64,000 nt of DNA. Source: Chloroflexi bacterium bin20 (GTDB taxonomy: Bacteria > Chloroflexota > Anaerolineae > Aggregatilineales > Phototrophicaceae). Shown in pieces: positions 1 to 9,486 of the stretch (position 1 is the first letter of the stretch; every line of letters starts with the position of its first letter). The stretch spans positions 62,001 through 126,000 of the forward strand of contig MPMG01000003.1 of assembly GCA_002238485.1 (NCBI GenBank). The letters run 5' to 3'. The notes beneath the pieces are model-generated. The model saw nothing but the letters and a program-made list of their open reading frames with translations. It ran no database searches and was not told where the DNA came from. The position numbers and the translations under genes were made by a program.

Positions 1-145
1 ATAACCAGGCAGACCAGCCAGCAACTGCCATTTGCGCGCACTGGTGCTGCCCAGCGGCTGGCTGTAACGCGCGCTGCTAAGCCAACAGACGTGGATAGTA
101 CGCCTGGCGTCTTGGTCTGCGCTATGGCTCACGCCTGGACGGCTC

Positions 146-3100
146 CTAATTGCGACGCCGCCCGATCAAGAAGAGCAAGAGCAGCAGCGCCAAGCCGCCG
201 ACTACTGCGGCGATCGCCAAGACATCATCGCGCGTAGCTGGCTCGTCAGTTGCTGGCGCTTCAATCTCGGTGATGGTTACCGGCGTCAAGGTTGGCTGGG
301 CTGTTGGCTCGACCACGGCGGCTTCGGTTGGCGCTTCGGTATCGGCGGGCTGCATCTCGGTTGGCGCTGCGGTGGCTGTCTGCGCCACGGCTGTTTCGAG
401 TTGCGCTGTAGCGGTGGCTTCCGCATCCAAGGTGCCTTGCAGCCGCGCGATCAAGCTCGATTCTGCCTGGGCGGTCGCTGTAATGTCCTCAGTCGGAGTC
501 GGTGAGTTGGTCGGTGTGTCAGTTGGGGCAGGCGTGTCCGTCGGCGTGTCAGTCGGGACAGGTGTATCAGTCGGCGTGTCAGTCGGGACAGGCGTATCGG
601 TCGGCGTGCCAGTCGGGACCGGCGTATCGGTCGGCGTGTCAGTCGGGACAGGCGTATCGGTCGGTGTGTCCGTTGGGACAGGTGTATCGGTCGGCGTGTC
701 TGTCGGGACAGGCGTATCGGTCGGCGTGTCTGTCGGGACAGGCGTATCGGTCGGCGTGTCCGTTGGGACAGGTGTATCGGTCGGCGTGTCTGTTGGGACA
801 GGCGTATCGGTTGGCGTGTCGCTTGGGACAGGCGTATCAGTCGGCGTGTCCGTTGGGACAGGTGTATCGGTCGGCGTGTCAGTCGGGATCGGTGTATCGG
901 TTGGCGCGTTCGTTGGGACAGGTGTATCGGTTGGCGTGTCTGTCGGGACAGGCGTATCGGTCGGCGTGTCCGTTGGGGCAGGCGTATCGGTCGGCGTGTC
1001 CGTCGGGACAGGCGTATCGGTTGGCGTGTCAGTCGGGACAGGTGTATCAGTCGGCGTGTCCGTCGGGACAGGCGTATCGGTTGGCGTGTCCGTTGGGACA
1101 GGCGTATCGGTTGGCGTGTCCGTCGGGACAGGCGTATCGGTTGGCGCGTTCGTTGGGATCGGTGTATCGGTTGGCGTGTCCGTCGGGACAGGCGTGTCGG
1201 TTGGCGCGTTCGTTGGGACAGGCGTATCGGTTGGCGTGTCCGTCGGGACAGGCGTGTCCGTCGGCGTGTCCGTTGGGACAGGCGTATCAGTCGGCGTGTC
1301 GCTTGGGACAGGCGTATCGGTTGGCGTGTCTGTCGGGATCGGTGTATCGGTTGGCGTGTCTGTCGGGACAGGCGTGTCGGTTGGCGTGTCGCTTGGGACA
1401 GGCGTATCGGTTGGCAACGGCGTACTCGTGTTTGTTGGCAGCGGCGTATTTGTGTCTGTTGGCAACGGCGTGTTTGTGTTTGTTGGCAACGGCGTATTTG
1501 TGTTCGCCGGTAGCTGCGTACTCGTGTTCGCCGGTAGCTGCGTACTCGTGTTTGTTGGCAACGGCGTGCCCGTGTCTGTTGGCAACGGCGTGCCCGTGTC
1601 CGTTGGGACAGGTGTATCGGTTGGCGTGTTCGTTGGCAACGGCGTGGCCGTGGCAGTCTCAGTTGGTGTATTCGTGTATGTCGGCGTCGGCGGCAGACTG
1701 ATCGTGAATGGCAGCGTGACTGTGCTCGTCTCGCCACCTGCATTGGTGACCCTCACTTCGGCTTCGTGCGCGCCATCACCCAGGCTTTCGGCGGGAATCG
1801 TAAACGTGTCCGCTTCGACTGGCTGAGGATCGCCGCCATCGTATGCCACTTCGACGCGTTCGATCTCGGTTTGCCCGCCCGTCTGGATCTGCACATCTTC
1901 CGCTGCGCTGATGACGCTGCCTGCAGACAGACCGCTCAGCGAGACGGTTGGCGGCAATGCGGCGACTTCAAAGTCGAGGGTCTGGGTTGATTGCGCGCCG
2001 GCTTCATCCACCGCCGTGATGGTGATGGTATTGAATCCCGGTGGCAATTCAGCGGCCTCGAGCAGGAAGTCCAATCGATTGCCCGAAACAGTATGTGGCA
2101 CTTCGGGTTCGATGCTCAGGCTGGCGATGGGCGACTGGCTTTCGACGATTACACTGCCGGCCAGCCTGTCAGTTACGACCGTGTCGGACACGATGCCTTC
2201 CACTGTGAGGCGTGGTGGAAGGGCGTCGACCTCGAAGGTCCTGGCCACCGTGGTGGTCTGTCCGCCTTCATTGGTGGCGCGGATGCTGAGCACATGTTCT
2301 TCGTCTGGCAGCAGCACAAAGGGATCAAGGTCAAATTCATACGGCGCTTCACTGTCGGCTTGCACGACTTCGCCATCGACGATGAACTCGACCTGGGTAA
2401 TTTCGGTCTGTCCACCAGCCTCGACTACGATGACTTCTGGGTCGGCGATTTCTTGTTCGGGCGGCGGCACAAAGTCGTCATCCAGCGTCGGTGGCAGCGC
2501 AGCTACTTCAAATTCAGTGCTCAATGTGCCGACATCGCCTTCCACATCCTCGACTGTGACATCCAGCTGGTGCTCGCCCGGCTGCAAATCAACCGGCTCG
2601 ATTGTATAGCTGGGCTCATTGGAAACCAACTCGCCATCCAGGGTTACCTCGACACGTTCGATCTCCTGGTCGGCGCGGATTTCGACGGTGATATGCGTGT
2701 CTTCGGCGATTGGCGCGATGAATAGCTCGTCGGGCAAGAATAGCAGCGGGATGGGGATTGGCGCGCGCAGAAAAGCGCTGCCGGCGCTGCTGCTGCCATC
2801 GGCTGTTGTGAGATTCAGGCTGAAGTTGTAGCGCGTGCCATCGGCAGGCACATCGGCTTTGATGGTGATGATATATTGGCTGCGGAAGACAAAAGCCAGC
2901 TCGCTGAAGATAGCGGCCAATTCGTCCGGCGTGGGACTGTCATAAAATGCCGCGTTGGATTCGGCGGCGATCGCTTCCAAAAAGCGCCGGTCGATATTCC
3001 AGCCCAAGCCGATTGCATAGACCGGCACGCCATTGATGGTCGCGGCACGGATGCTCTCTTGGCGTGTGCTGTTGCTGACATTGCCATATTCGCCGCCATC

Positions 3101-3667
3101 GCTCAGGATGATCACAGCGCGGCGGGACAGGGGCGCTGCTGTCGCCAGTTCTATCCCGCGCAGCGTCGCGTCATACAGCGCGGTGTGACCGCCATAAGCC
3201 ATATTATCCAATTGACGCAAGAGCAGGGCGCGGTCGGTCGTAAACCCGACTACATTGCGCACCGAGTCGCTGAAGAGCACGATGGCGACAGGGTCATCTT
3301 CGCCCAATCCATTGATGAAGGCGCGCGCCGCGGTCTGTGTCTGCTCCAGAGGACGACCCGCCATGCTGCTGCTGGTATCAATGACCAACACGGTGGCAAA
3401 TGCCAACTCGTCATCCGTCACATTTTCGACCTTCAACACTTGCCCGGAGTCTGCCAATGCGCCGCCCAGGCTGAAATTCGCCAAGCCCAAGCCCGAAACC
3501 ATTTTCCCGCTGGCGTCCAGCACGCTGGCATGAATCGCCACCTGGTCGAGGTCGGTCGAGTCGACGCCGATGATGTCAATATGGATATTGGAATCTTGTG
3601 CCGATGCCATAAAGCAAGGCAGCAGCAGCAGGACTGCGATGAAAGCCCGCAAGGTGCGTCGATTCAA
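146..3667 (-). CDS. Secreted, membrane-anchored VWA protein with Ig-like repeats and a giant Pro/Thr repeat stalk
   Basis: About 1173 residues. I chose the TTG start at 3667 because GGGGAG lies six bases upstream and a signal peptide (RR, then a hydrophobic core ending MASAQ) follows at once; a GTG at 3742 in the same frame is the alternative. The von Willebrand factor A domain spans roughly residues 93-265 with a full MIDAS: D97-T-S-S-S, a Thr near 162 (GGHTALYDA) and D190 (ILSDGGEYG). About four Ig-like repeats follow, each ending in (A/D)ALPP or similar. Next come some 380 residues of TDTPVPTDTP units, then an Ala/Thr-rich stretch and a C-terminal membrane helix followed by RRRN. The layout suggests a metal-dependent adhesion head held off the membrane on an extended, probably glycosylated stalk. 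Ligand unknown. The Pro/Thr stalk style is common in Chloroflexota. Confidence 0.9.
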   Translation of the reverse strand: MNRRTLRAFIAVLLLLPCFMASAQDSNIHIDIIGVDSTDLDQVAIHASVLDASGKMVSGLGLANFSLGGALADSGQVLKVENVTDDELAFATVLVIDTSSSMAGRPLEQTQTAARAFINGLGEDDPVAIVLFSDSVRNVVGFTTDRALLLRQLDNMAYGGHTALYDATLRGIELATAAPLSRRAVIILSDGGEYGNVSNSTRQESIRAATINGVPVYAIGLGWNIDRRFLEAIAAESNAAFYDSPTPDELAAIFSELAFVFRSQYIITIKADVPADGTRYNFSLNLTTADGSSSAGSAFLRAPIPIPLLFLPDELFIAPIAEDTHITVEIRADQEIERVEVTLDGELVSNEPSYTIEPVDLQPGEHQLDVTVEDVEGDVGTLSTEFEVAALPPTLDDDFVPPPEQEIADPEVIVVEAGGQTEITQVEFIVDGEVVQADSEAPYEFDLDPFVLLPDEEHVLSIRATNEGGQTTTVARTFEVDALPPRLTVEGIVSDTVVTDRLAGSVIVESQSPIASLSIEPEVPHTVSGNRLDFLLEAAELPPGFNTITITAVDEAGAQSTQTLDFEVAALPPTVSLSGLSAGSVISAAEDVQIQTGGQTEIERVEVAYDGGDPQPVEADTFTIPAESLGDGAHEAEVRVTNAGGETSTVTLPFTISLPPTPTYTNTPTETATATPLPTNTPTDTPVPTDTGTPLPTDTGTPLPTNTSTQLPANTSTQLPANTNTPLPTNTNTPLPTDTNTPLPTNTSTPLPTDTPVPSDTPTDTPVPTDTPTDTPIPTDTPTDTPVPSDTPTDTPVPTDTPTDTPVPTDTPTDTPVPTNAPTDTPVPTDTPTDTPIPTNAPTDTPVPTDTPTDTPVPTDTPTDTPVPTDTPTDTPVPTDTPTDTPVPTDTPTDTPAPTDTPTDTPVPTDTPTDTPVPTNAPTDTPIPTDTPTDTPVPTDTPTDTPVPSDTPTDTPVPTDTPTDTPVPTDTPTDTPVPTDTPTDTPVPTDTPTDTPVPTDTPTDTPVPTDTPTDTPVPTGTPTDTPVPTDTPTDTPVPTDTPTDTPAPTDTPTNSPTPTEDITATAQAESSLIARLQGTLDAEATATAQLETAVAQTATAAPTEMQPADTEAPTEAAVVEPTAQPTLTPVTITEIEAPATDEPATRDDVLAIAAVVGGLALLLLLFLIGRRRN
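505..1660. repeat. Tandem repeat encoding the Pro/Thr stalk
   Basis: From about 511 to 1411 the sequence is close to 30 tandem copies of a 30-base unit, seen on the plus strand as GGCGTGTCNGTYGGGACAGG plus GTATCGGTY, with scattered single-base variants such as GCGTTC in place of GTGTC. A second block (about 1411-1660) has looser 24-base units beginning GGCAACGGCGT. Both encode Pro/Thr units of the VWA protein on the minus strand (10 and 8 residues). Copy number is likely to vary between strains and may be mis-assembled. Confidence 0.95.
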
Positions 3668-3845
3668 CTCAAGCTCCCCAATCGCATCCCGGTGGCGACT
3701 GTGCAAGCCGCTGACTATATCGTATACGGTCGTACATGTCACCTGTCAGCGCACGATAAACAGATTATAGGCAATTGGTTGTGGCAATGGCAGTAGCAAT
3801 GTGCTGGCTTGCCGATGCAATTCATGACGATTCTGCGTTGGAAGC

Positions 3846-4550
3846 CTAGATGCCGCCGTATTTCTCTTGAACCGCGACCAGCCAATGGTGCATAGGCGCC
3901 AGCTTTTCAAACTGGTCCATACACACATCGATCAAGCGCGGCGAGGCGATCGTGTCGGCGCTGATATTGTGTGCACCGGCATGAAAGCTGTTGTACTTGA
4001 GCCAATCGGCGCGGGGATGCTGCTTGTCAAAACCGCGAGGCGCCCTCTTGTAGTGTCGCCCGCTGATTGTGTACCCGTGGGCGCAGACAGCATGCACTGT
4101 TGCCAGCAGTTGTTCGCCCAATTCTTCGTCCAGCACGGCTTGTCGATAAGCCGCCAACATGGGCTTGGGGAAGTGGAACATGCCGGCGACCAAGCCAGCG
4201 TCTTCGGGCGTGATTTCCATACCAAAAGCCGGGTGCTGCATTTTCTTGCCGCTGCCATGCCACCATAACATGGCGATATTGACCTTGTAGGGCGATTTGT
4301 CTTTGCTGAAGCGCGTATCGCGGGCTGAGCGCATCAAACAGCCGCTGCCATTCGTACGCAAGTCGACAACAAGTTCGGCGTCCAACTGCTGCAAGCATTC
4401 GCCCATCGACGCCACCCAGGCCACAGCCGGGGCTTTGACCACCTCGTCATAGCGCGCTTTGTTGGCGGCGAACCACTCGCGCGTATTGTTCTGCCGCAGT
4501 TCGCGCAAAAAAGCTTGCGTCTCGGTTGGAAAACCTGGAAATGCGCTCAT
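3846..4550 (-). CDS. DUF2461 family protein
   Basis: 234 residues, matching the usual length of the DUF2461 (TIGR02453) family. Recognisable signatures are FLRELRQNNTREWF near the N terminus, RDTRFSKDKSPYK in the middle, a central W-H-G stretch, and the later GMEITPEDAGLVAGM and LKYNSFHAG segments. The family is cytoplasmic and its biochemical role is not established. The start is the ATG at 4550; a TACAAT box lies upstream on this strand (4584-4589). It is divergent from the cyclophilin gene to its right and is probably transcribed alone. Confidence 0.88.
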   Translation of the reverse strand: MSAFPGFPTETQAFLRELRQNNTREWFAANKARYDEVVKAPAVAWVASMGECLQQLDAELVVDLRTNGSGCLMRSARDTRFSKDKSPYKVNIAMLWWHGSGKKMQHPAFGMEITPEDAGLVAGMFHFPKPMLAAYRQAVLDEELGEQLLATVHAVCAHGYTISGRHYKRAPRGFDKQHPRADWLKYNSFHAGAHNISADTIASPRLIDVCMDQFEKLAPMHHWLVAVQEKYGGI

Positions 4551-4726
4551 GCTCGCTCTGTCGGCTAGTTTTGATCCCTGCTGATTGTAACAGAGGCGAC
4601 GTGGCAGTCAACGCGCCTGAGCGACAAAGACTAGGCTGGGATTTCGCCTATGCAAGGGCGGGCTGGTCGGGCACAATGCGCATCTGTTGCACAAGGCGGC
4701 TGGCTCGGCTGGCAAAGGATGTGGTC

Positions 4727-5959
4727 ATGGCTACGATGCGATTGGCGAGCGCGCTGGCGATTTTTCTGGCTGCATTATCAGTAGCTGTGGCGCAATCTGC
4801 TCCAAGCGAGCAGGAGCTCTGTGCTGCCGCCCAGCCAGCGGCATTGACGCCCATGCAGTTCGAGTCGCCAGAGTCTGTGCTCGAGCCGGGAGCGGATTAC
4901 CGCGCCATCTTCTGCACCAGCGCCGGCGCGATCTATGTTGATCTTTATGAAGAGCTGACGCCGCGCACGGTCAACAGCTTTGTTTTCTTGGCGCAGCAGG
5001 GTTATTACGACAGCACGACATTCCATCGTGTCATCCCCAATTTCATGGCGCAAGCCGGCGACCCCACTGGCACGGGACGCGGCGGTCCTGGCTATCAATT
5101 CGGCGACGAGCCAGTCGGTTACTTGGTCTTCGATCGTCCTGGTCTGCTGGCGATGGCGAATGCAGGACCGGGCACCAACGGCAGCCAATTCTTCATCACG
5201 ACCGCGCCGACTCCACACCTGAATCACAAGCATACGATCTTCGGCGATGTGCTGGTCGGGCAAGAGATTGTCGAGGCCATCCGCGAACGCGACCCGGCCA
5301 CAGCTGCAGAAGCCGGCGAAACCCTGCACACTGTGTTGATCATCAGCGATCCAGCCAGCGTGGACAATAGCGTTGTGCTTGAACCGACGCCAGCCCAGCA
5401 AGACGAAGTTATCGCCGCCTTTGAGGCTTTCCGCGACAGTCTTCCGCCCAACCTGCCCAGCAACCCGGATACATCTGGCTTGATCGACGCGCAGCGTATC
5501 AGCCAGGGCTTGCCAGAAGACTTGCGCAGCGACTTCCTGGCATTTGCCGACAACTATGGACATCAATATCGCTATCGCCTGGCTGTTGAGAACGCAGGCT
5601 GCGAGCCCGCCATCTACTTCTCCGCGCTGGGCTATTGGGTCGATGTCTACGCTGATGCCGCGTCCGCCCGCGCCGCTGCGGAAGACGCCTTCATGCTGCG
5701 ATGGCTGGACAGCTTCGGCTATACGCAAGATGAGATTGCCCCCAATCACTACCAAGCGCAGGCGCCAACCTGCGGCGGCGAAGCGGGCATCCACCTGCTG
5801 GCGCTCTATCCGCGAGGTCGTTTCCTGGCGACGCTGGATGTGCTGTTGGGGCAAGCCGTCATGCAACAGGCGGGCGTTTCGCCACAAGCGTTGCTGGCAA
5901 ACCTCGCGCTGCAGATCGAACCGGGCTTCAGCGACATCTTCCGCCGCGAGATCCGCTAG
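4727..5959 (+). CDS. Secreted cyclophilin-type peptidyl-prolyl isomerase with C-terminal extension
   Basis: 410 residues. The ATG at 4727 has AAAGGA seven bases upstream and begins a signal peptide (MATMRLASALAIF... ending AVAQS); an in-frame ATG far upstream lacks this. Residues about 50-205 form a cyclophilin domain: TPRTVNSFVFLAQQGYYD, FHRVIPNFMAQAGDPTGTG, GLLAMANAGPGTNGSQFFIT and LNHKHTIFGDVLVG are all typical, including the catalytic Arg in FHRVIPNF. It should isomerise prolyl bonds outside the membrane. The C-terminal half (about 200 residues with two or three Cys) matches no family I know. The gene ends in CTAG, sharing four bases with the stop of the convergent gene. Confidence 0.9.
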   Translation: MATMRLASALAIFLAALSVAVAQSAPSEQELCAAAQPAALTPMQFESPESVLEPGADYRAIFCTSAGAIYVDLYEELTPRTVNSFVFLAQQGYYDSTTFHRVIPNFMAQAGDPTGTGRGGPGYQFGDEPVGYLVFDRPGLLAMANAGPGTNGSQFFITTAPTPHLNHKHTIFGDVLVGQEIVEAIRERDPATAAEAGETLHTVLIISDPASVDNSVVLEPTPAQQDEVIAAFEAFRDSLPPNLPSNPDTSGLIDAQRISQGLPEDLRSDFLAFADNYGHQYRYRLAVENAGCEPAIYFSALGYWVDVYADAASARAAAEDAFMLRWLDSFGYTQDEIAPNHYQAQAPTCGGEAGIHLLALYPRGRFLATLDVLLGQAVMQQAGVSPQALLANLALQIEPGFSDIFRREIR

Positions 5960-6900
5960 AGCCGCCGCCGCAGCAAGTCCACCAGCTCGTCCCGATCGTC
6001 GTGCTGGCAGATTTCCAGCGCCTCGATAAAGAGCGGCACATCGTCCAGCCGCGCAACCCGTGCCATGCGCAGCAAGCGCTCGCTGAGATCATCGTCACGC
6101 GCCGCCGCCATCATCACCAGCCCATAGCGCCGCAAATCGACATGCTGGGTCTGCAAGATCAGCATTTCCAATTGGTCATAGAGCGCTGCTCCCCGCCCTT
6201 CGACCACGCAATTGATGATGCCCATGCTGGCGGTCGCCTGGTCGATCTCGCTGTATTGCGCCATCAGCCCCGCATACAGCGGCGCCGGGAAGTCCGCGCC
6301 CAGCGATTCCAGCGCCTTGCCTACCAATTCGCCGCGTCCCGTCTGCGCCATGGCTTCGCCCGCGCGCAGCAGAAACGGGTATATGGGCAGATGCTGTTCG
6401 GTCGCCGCCAATAGGTCCAGCGCGGTCATGGCTGGCTCGCAGTTGAAGACGGAAGTATGCTCTTCGCCCAGGAAACGCACGGCGTAGAGGAGAGCCAGCG
6501 GCGAATCTAGCGGCGCAAGTCCAGCCAGCGCGACCGCCCGCAGATTTTGCGCCACATCGGTCACGGGCTGCAGATGATAGGTCTCCAGTCCCAACTGGAA
6601 GATATCGCCGTCATCGGGATGCGCGATATGCACCAGCAAGCGCGTCAATGCTTCGCGCAGCAAGCCGGCTTTGTCGCGCCGCGGCTCTTCAAAGTAGCGC
6701 AGGCACTTGCGCCGCAAGGCCGGGCGATGGCTTTCGTCCAATGTCGCCAGCACGGGCATCGAACCCAACGCGCGCAGGCATTCATCCAGCAGCGCCCGGC
6801 TGTTTGTCCGCGCCAGCAATTGCAACGCTGCGTCTCGCTTGTCCGCGGCTGATTCCGCACGCCGCAAGGCTTCTGCCAATTCGGCTTGAGTGGATGCCAT
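5956..6900 (-). CDS. HEAT-like all-helical hypothetical protein
   Basis: 314 residues. The ATG at 6900 is four bases after the stop of the upstream dehydrogenase gene, so the two are probably co-transcribed. The protein is almost entirely helical with repeated Leu/Ala-rich segments, for example ALQLLARTNSRALLDECLRAL, AVALAGLAPLDSPLALLYAV and LRRYGLVMMAAARDDDLSERLL. This suggests a HEAT/ARM-type solenoid for protein binding. I recognise no catalytic motif. The product is predicted cytoplasmic, without signal peptide or membrane segment. The function is unknown; the pairing with the dehydrogenase may be fortuitous. Confidence 0.75.
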   Translation of the reverse strand: MASTQAELAEALRRAESAADKRDAALQLLARTNSRALLDECLRALGSMPVLATLDESHRPALRRKCLRYFEEPRRDKAGLLREALTRLLVHIAHPDDGDIFQLGLETYHLQPVTDVAQNLRAVALAGLAPLDSPLALLYAVRFLGEEHTSVFNCEPAMTALDLLAATEQHLPIYPFLLRAGEAMAQTGRGELVGKALESLGADFPAPLYAGLMAQYSEIDQATASMGIINCVVEGRGAALYDQLEMLILQTQHVDLRRYGLVMMAAARDDDLSERLLRMARVARLDDVPLFIEALEICQHDDRDELVDLLRRRL

Positions 6901-6904
6901 GCAG

Positions 6905-7936
6905 CTAGTGGCTGATACTGAATCGCTTTGCGCATGCAGACAGCTCTTGCCAGGTCGCTTCGGGCAGCGGGATGCCGTTTGCTCGCCGTTCGCGCCGCGT
7001 CCGCGCTTCGATTTCGCCTGGCACCAGCACTTCTCCCTGCAGCGGGTCGGCTTTGACAAAGTCGATGACAGCATCCACCTGCTGGCGGAAGGCATCGGGA
7101 GAACCAAAACGGGCGATATCCAACATCAGGATGACGGTGCCCCAGCGGTCTTCCAAGGGCGGCTGCGCAGACGAAGGCAGCGAAGCCATCAAACTGAACA
7201 GACCGACCATGAAGCCCAGCGCGTATCCCTTGTGCCCCACGGAGGGCGACCCCATCGGTCGCAGCGCGCCGCCGGCTTTGAGCTGACTTGGATCGCGGGT
7301 TGGCTGCCAGTCGGCATCGACGATCCATTCATCCGGCAGCAATTCGTCTTTCGCCACCGCCACCATGACCTTGCCCGCCGCTGACATGGATGTGGCAAAG
7401 TCCAGCACCAGCGCGCCATGCGACCCACTGGGAAAACCCATGGCGATTGGGTTCGCGCCGATCTTGCGCCCCGTGCCATTCAGCGGCAGAACCACCGAAC
7501 GGGGTCCGCCGATGCAACCATCCCAGATCATAGAAGCCAGGCCCGCTTCTGCGCCCATTTCGACATACGTGCCCAGTCGCCCGGTATGCCCTTCGTGATA
7601 CATCGAGACCAACCCGATGCCCTGCGCTTGCGCCATGTCGATGGCTAACTCGGTTGCCTGCCTGGCGATCACTTGCCCGAATGTCCAGTTGCCACAGATC
7701 TGCGCCATAGACGCGGTTTGGCTGACGATTTCTGGCTCGGCGCGCGGGTCCAGCGATCCAGCGTCGATCGAGGCCACATAATGCGGCGTCCGCAATACGC
7801 CATGCGAATCGTGCCCGGCCAGGTTGGCGGCCACCAGATGCTCAGCAACGGTTTCGGCATAATCGGCGCGCGCCCCCGCCCCCGTGAGTATGCCTGCGAT
7901 CAGCCGGGTCAGCGGCTCTGCCTGCATAATTGGCAT
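6905..7936 (-). CDS. Ldh family NAD(P)-dependent malate/lactate/ureidoglycolate dehydrogenase
   Basis: 343 residues, a usual length for the Ldh_2 (MDH/LDH type 2) family, which reversibly oxidises 2-hydroxy acids such as malate, L-sulfolactate, ureidoglycolate or 2,3-diketogulonate. The hallmark ANLAGHDSHGVLR is at residues 37-49, followed by the nucleotide-loop segment YHEGHTGRLGTYVEMG, the NPIAMGFP motif and GHKGYALGFMV. The start has AAGGAAG five bases upstream. The neighbours (sulfatase, beta-lactamase-like hydrolase) do not reveal the substrate, so I give no gene symbol. Confidence 0.9.
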   Translation of the reverse strand: MPIMQAEPLTRLIAGILTGAGARADYAETVAEHLVAANLAGHDSHGVLRTPHYVASIDAGSLDPRAEPEIVSQTASMAQICGNWTFGQVIARQATELAIDMAQAQGIGLVSMYHEGHTGRLGTYVEMGAEAGLASMIWDGCIGGPRSVVLPLNGTGRKIGANPIAMGFPSGSHGALVLDFATSMSAAGKVMVAVAKDELLPDEWIVDADWQPTRDPSQLKAGGALRPMGSPSVGHKGYALGFMVGLFSLMASLPSSAQPPLEDRWGTVILMLDIARFGSPDAFRQQVDAVIDFVKADPLQGEVLVPGEIEARTRRERRANGIPLPEATWQELSACAKRFSISH

Positions 7937-7988
7937 GGAACTTCCTTTCCTTATCAGCTGCCTGGATTGCCTTCTGTGCGATGCGCTC

Positions 7989-9344
7989 TCAGTCGCTCAA
8001 GCGCTGGCTGTATTCATTGCGCTCCCACATGCGCAGAACCGCGCCCGTCTCATCCAATTCAAAGCGCAACGTCTCGTTGGATTGTCCCCGCTGCTTGAGC
8101 CGGAAGGTATGCGCTGTGTCGGTCGGCTCGAGCACGGTCGGCTCTTCGTCCAGCCAGTCGAGGCTGAGGACTTGCAGCTGTCCTTCGCGGATGACGACCT
8201 TTTGGCGCGCCCATTCACTTTCATAATCGCCGACATACTGCGTCCATTGCGGTTGGGCTTGCTCAGCATCTTTCTGCAGTTTCGCCAGCTCGGGCAGCAG
8301 CAGCTTGAATGCCTGGCTGACATAATCCTGCGGATCGCTGCCCAGTGAATTCGTGAGTACGATGACGCCGGCCTTCAACTCGCGGCACAGCGAAAACATT
8401 GTCAAATAGCCCGGATAGCCGCCGCCGTGCCCGCTGATGACCCAGTCTTTCATGCGGTGCAAACCCAGTCCCAGCCCATAACCGCCTTCCCAGCCCTCGC
8501 TCAGAAAATGTACGCGGTGCATATCCAGCAGGCTGTAGCGGTTGAGCACCGCACTGCCGTGGCTGCCCAGATGAAAGGCGGCGTATTTGGCCAGATCCTT
8601 GACGCTGGACGCGAAGTTCGCCGATGCCTCGAAGCCCTTCATCAACCAAAAGGGCAGGGCATCGCGCCCTCCGTCGGCTCTTTCGCGCGTGTAGCCGATA
8701 GCCAGCAGCGGGTCGTCGGCGCTGGGGATGGGGCGCGTTTCGTGCATGCCGAGCGGATCCAGCACATGGGCCTGCAAGTAGTCCGCCCAGCTTTGCCCGC
8801 TGACCGCCGCGATCACCCCGCCCAGCAGCGAATAGCCCAGATTGCTGTAGGCGTAGGCTTCGTAGGGCGCGCGGGTCGGCGCTCTTTTTTGCGTATCGGC
8901 GATGAAGCTGTCCCAGTCGGGCGCGGCGCATTCTGTCCACATCGGGTTGGCGGAATCGCGCGGCAAGCCGGAGCTATGCGTCAGCAGATTGCGAATGGTG
9001 ATGTTTGGCGCGTCTTTATAGCGCAGGTCGAACCAATCCAGGTGATCGCCCACCGCGTCATCCAGGCGCAGCTTGCCCGCGTCTCGCAACTGCAGGATGG
9101 CTGTGGCCGTGAATGTTTTGGTGATGCTGGCGATGCGGAAGCGCGTATCCAGCGTAACTGGCGTCTCGCTCTCGATATCCGCCAAGCCATAGCCCGCGCC
9201 CCAGAGCAGTTCACCGTCGTATACCACGCCGATAGCCAAGCCTGGTTGATGCCGCCGCTGCCGCTGATGCGCCGCCCAGCCATCGAGTATATTTATGGCT
9301 GTCGCCAGATCGGAATGTTCCGCCAACAGTGGATGCGCCACCAT
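7989..9344 (-). CDS. Serine hydrolase of the beta-lactamase (class C) family
   Basis: 451 residues. It has all three active-site motifs of penicillin-recognising serine enzymes: S73-I-T-K76, Y166-S-N168 and H306-G-G308. The class C/esterase fold proteins with this pattern include esterases, D-aminopeptidases and AmpC. No signal peptide is visible, which argues for a cytoplasmic esterase or peptidase rather than a periplasmic beta-lactamase. The AGGAGG ribosome site is three bases from the ATG at 9344 but six from an immediately following GTG (9341), so translation may begin one codon later. A TACAAT box lies at 9381-9386 on this strand. Confidence 0.9.
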   Translation of the reverse strand: MVAHPLLAEHSDLATAINILDGWAAHQRQRRHQPGLAIGVVYDGELLWGAGYGLADIESETPVTLDTRFRIASITKTFTATAILQLRDAGKLRLDDAVGDHLDWFDLRYKDAPNITIRNLLTHSSGLPRDSANPMWTECAAPDWDSFIADTQKRAPTRAPYEAYAYSNLGYSLLGGVIAAVSGQSWADYLQAHVLDPLGMHETRPIPSADDPLLAIGYTRERADGGRDALPFWLMKGFEASANFASSVKDLAKYAAFHLGSHGSAVLNRYSLLDMHRVHFLSEGWEGGYGLGLGLHRMKDWVISGHGGGYPGYLTMFSLCRELKAGVIVLTNSLGSDPQDYVSQAFKLLLPELAKLQKDAEQAQPQWTQYVGDYESEWARQKVVIREGQLQVLSLDWLDEEPTVLEPTDTAHTFRLKQRGQSNETLRFELDETGAVLRMWERNEYSQRLSD

Positions 9345-9414
9345 CTGCCTCCTGAGTCGCTGGTTGTGACAATCCCGCGCATTGTAGCGAATCGGCTGCC
9401 TTTGCCCAACCTCC

Positions 9415-9480
9415 CGAACCCCGAAAAGTCGGGGGCAAGGCGCGCGCGGATTTTGTCGACGAGTCGGGGATGAGGGGGCA
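9415..9480. repeat. Copy of a dispersed GC-rich intergenic element
   Basis: Between two minus-strand genes. It starts with the palindrome CCCCGAAAAGTCGGGG (9419-9434) and continues with CGCGGATT, TGTCGACGAGTCGGGGATG. The second part closely matches the reverse complement of 19365-19400, and the palindrome matches those near 15826 and 19425, so this is one member of a repeat family in this genome. It may also act as a hairpin terminator. Confidence 0.7.
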
Positions 9481-9486
9481 ACAAGC

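Noticed and set aside
1-145. A gene end or start at the left edge
   Set aside because: Short open stretches exist on both strands (for example an ATG at 31 on the minus strand), but none has a ribosome site or motif, so I assign nothing to these bases.
505-1660. A possible CRISPR array because of the regular repeats
   Set aside because: The units are contiguous, with no unique spacers, and are in frame with a coding gene.
150-1826. A 558-codon open frame on the plus strand rich in VGVSVGTG repeats
   Set aside because: It is the antisense image of the Pro/Thr repeat of the VWA gene; the low complexity keeps all frames open. It has no start signal, and the minus-strand frame has a signal peptide, a VWA domain and an anchor.
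4778-5887. A 369-codon minus-strand frame opposite the cyclophilin gene
   Set aside because: No ribosome site or recognisable motif; the opposite strand has an unambiguous cyclophilin.
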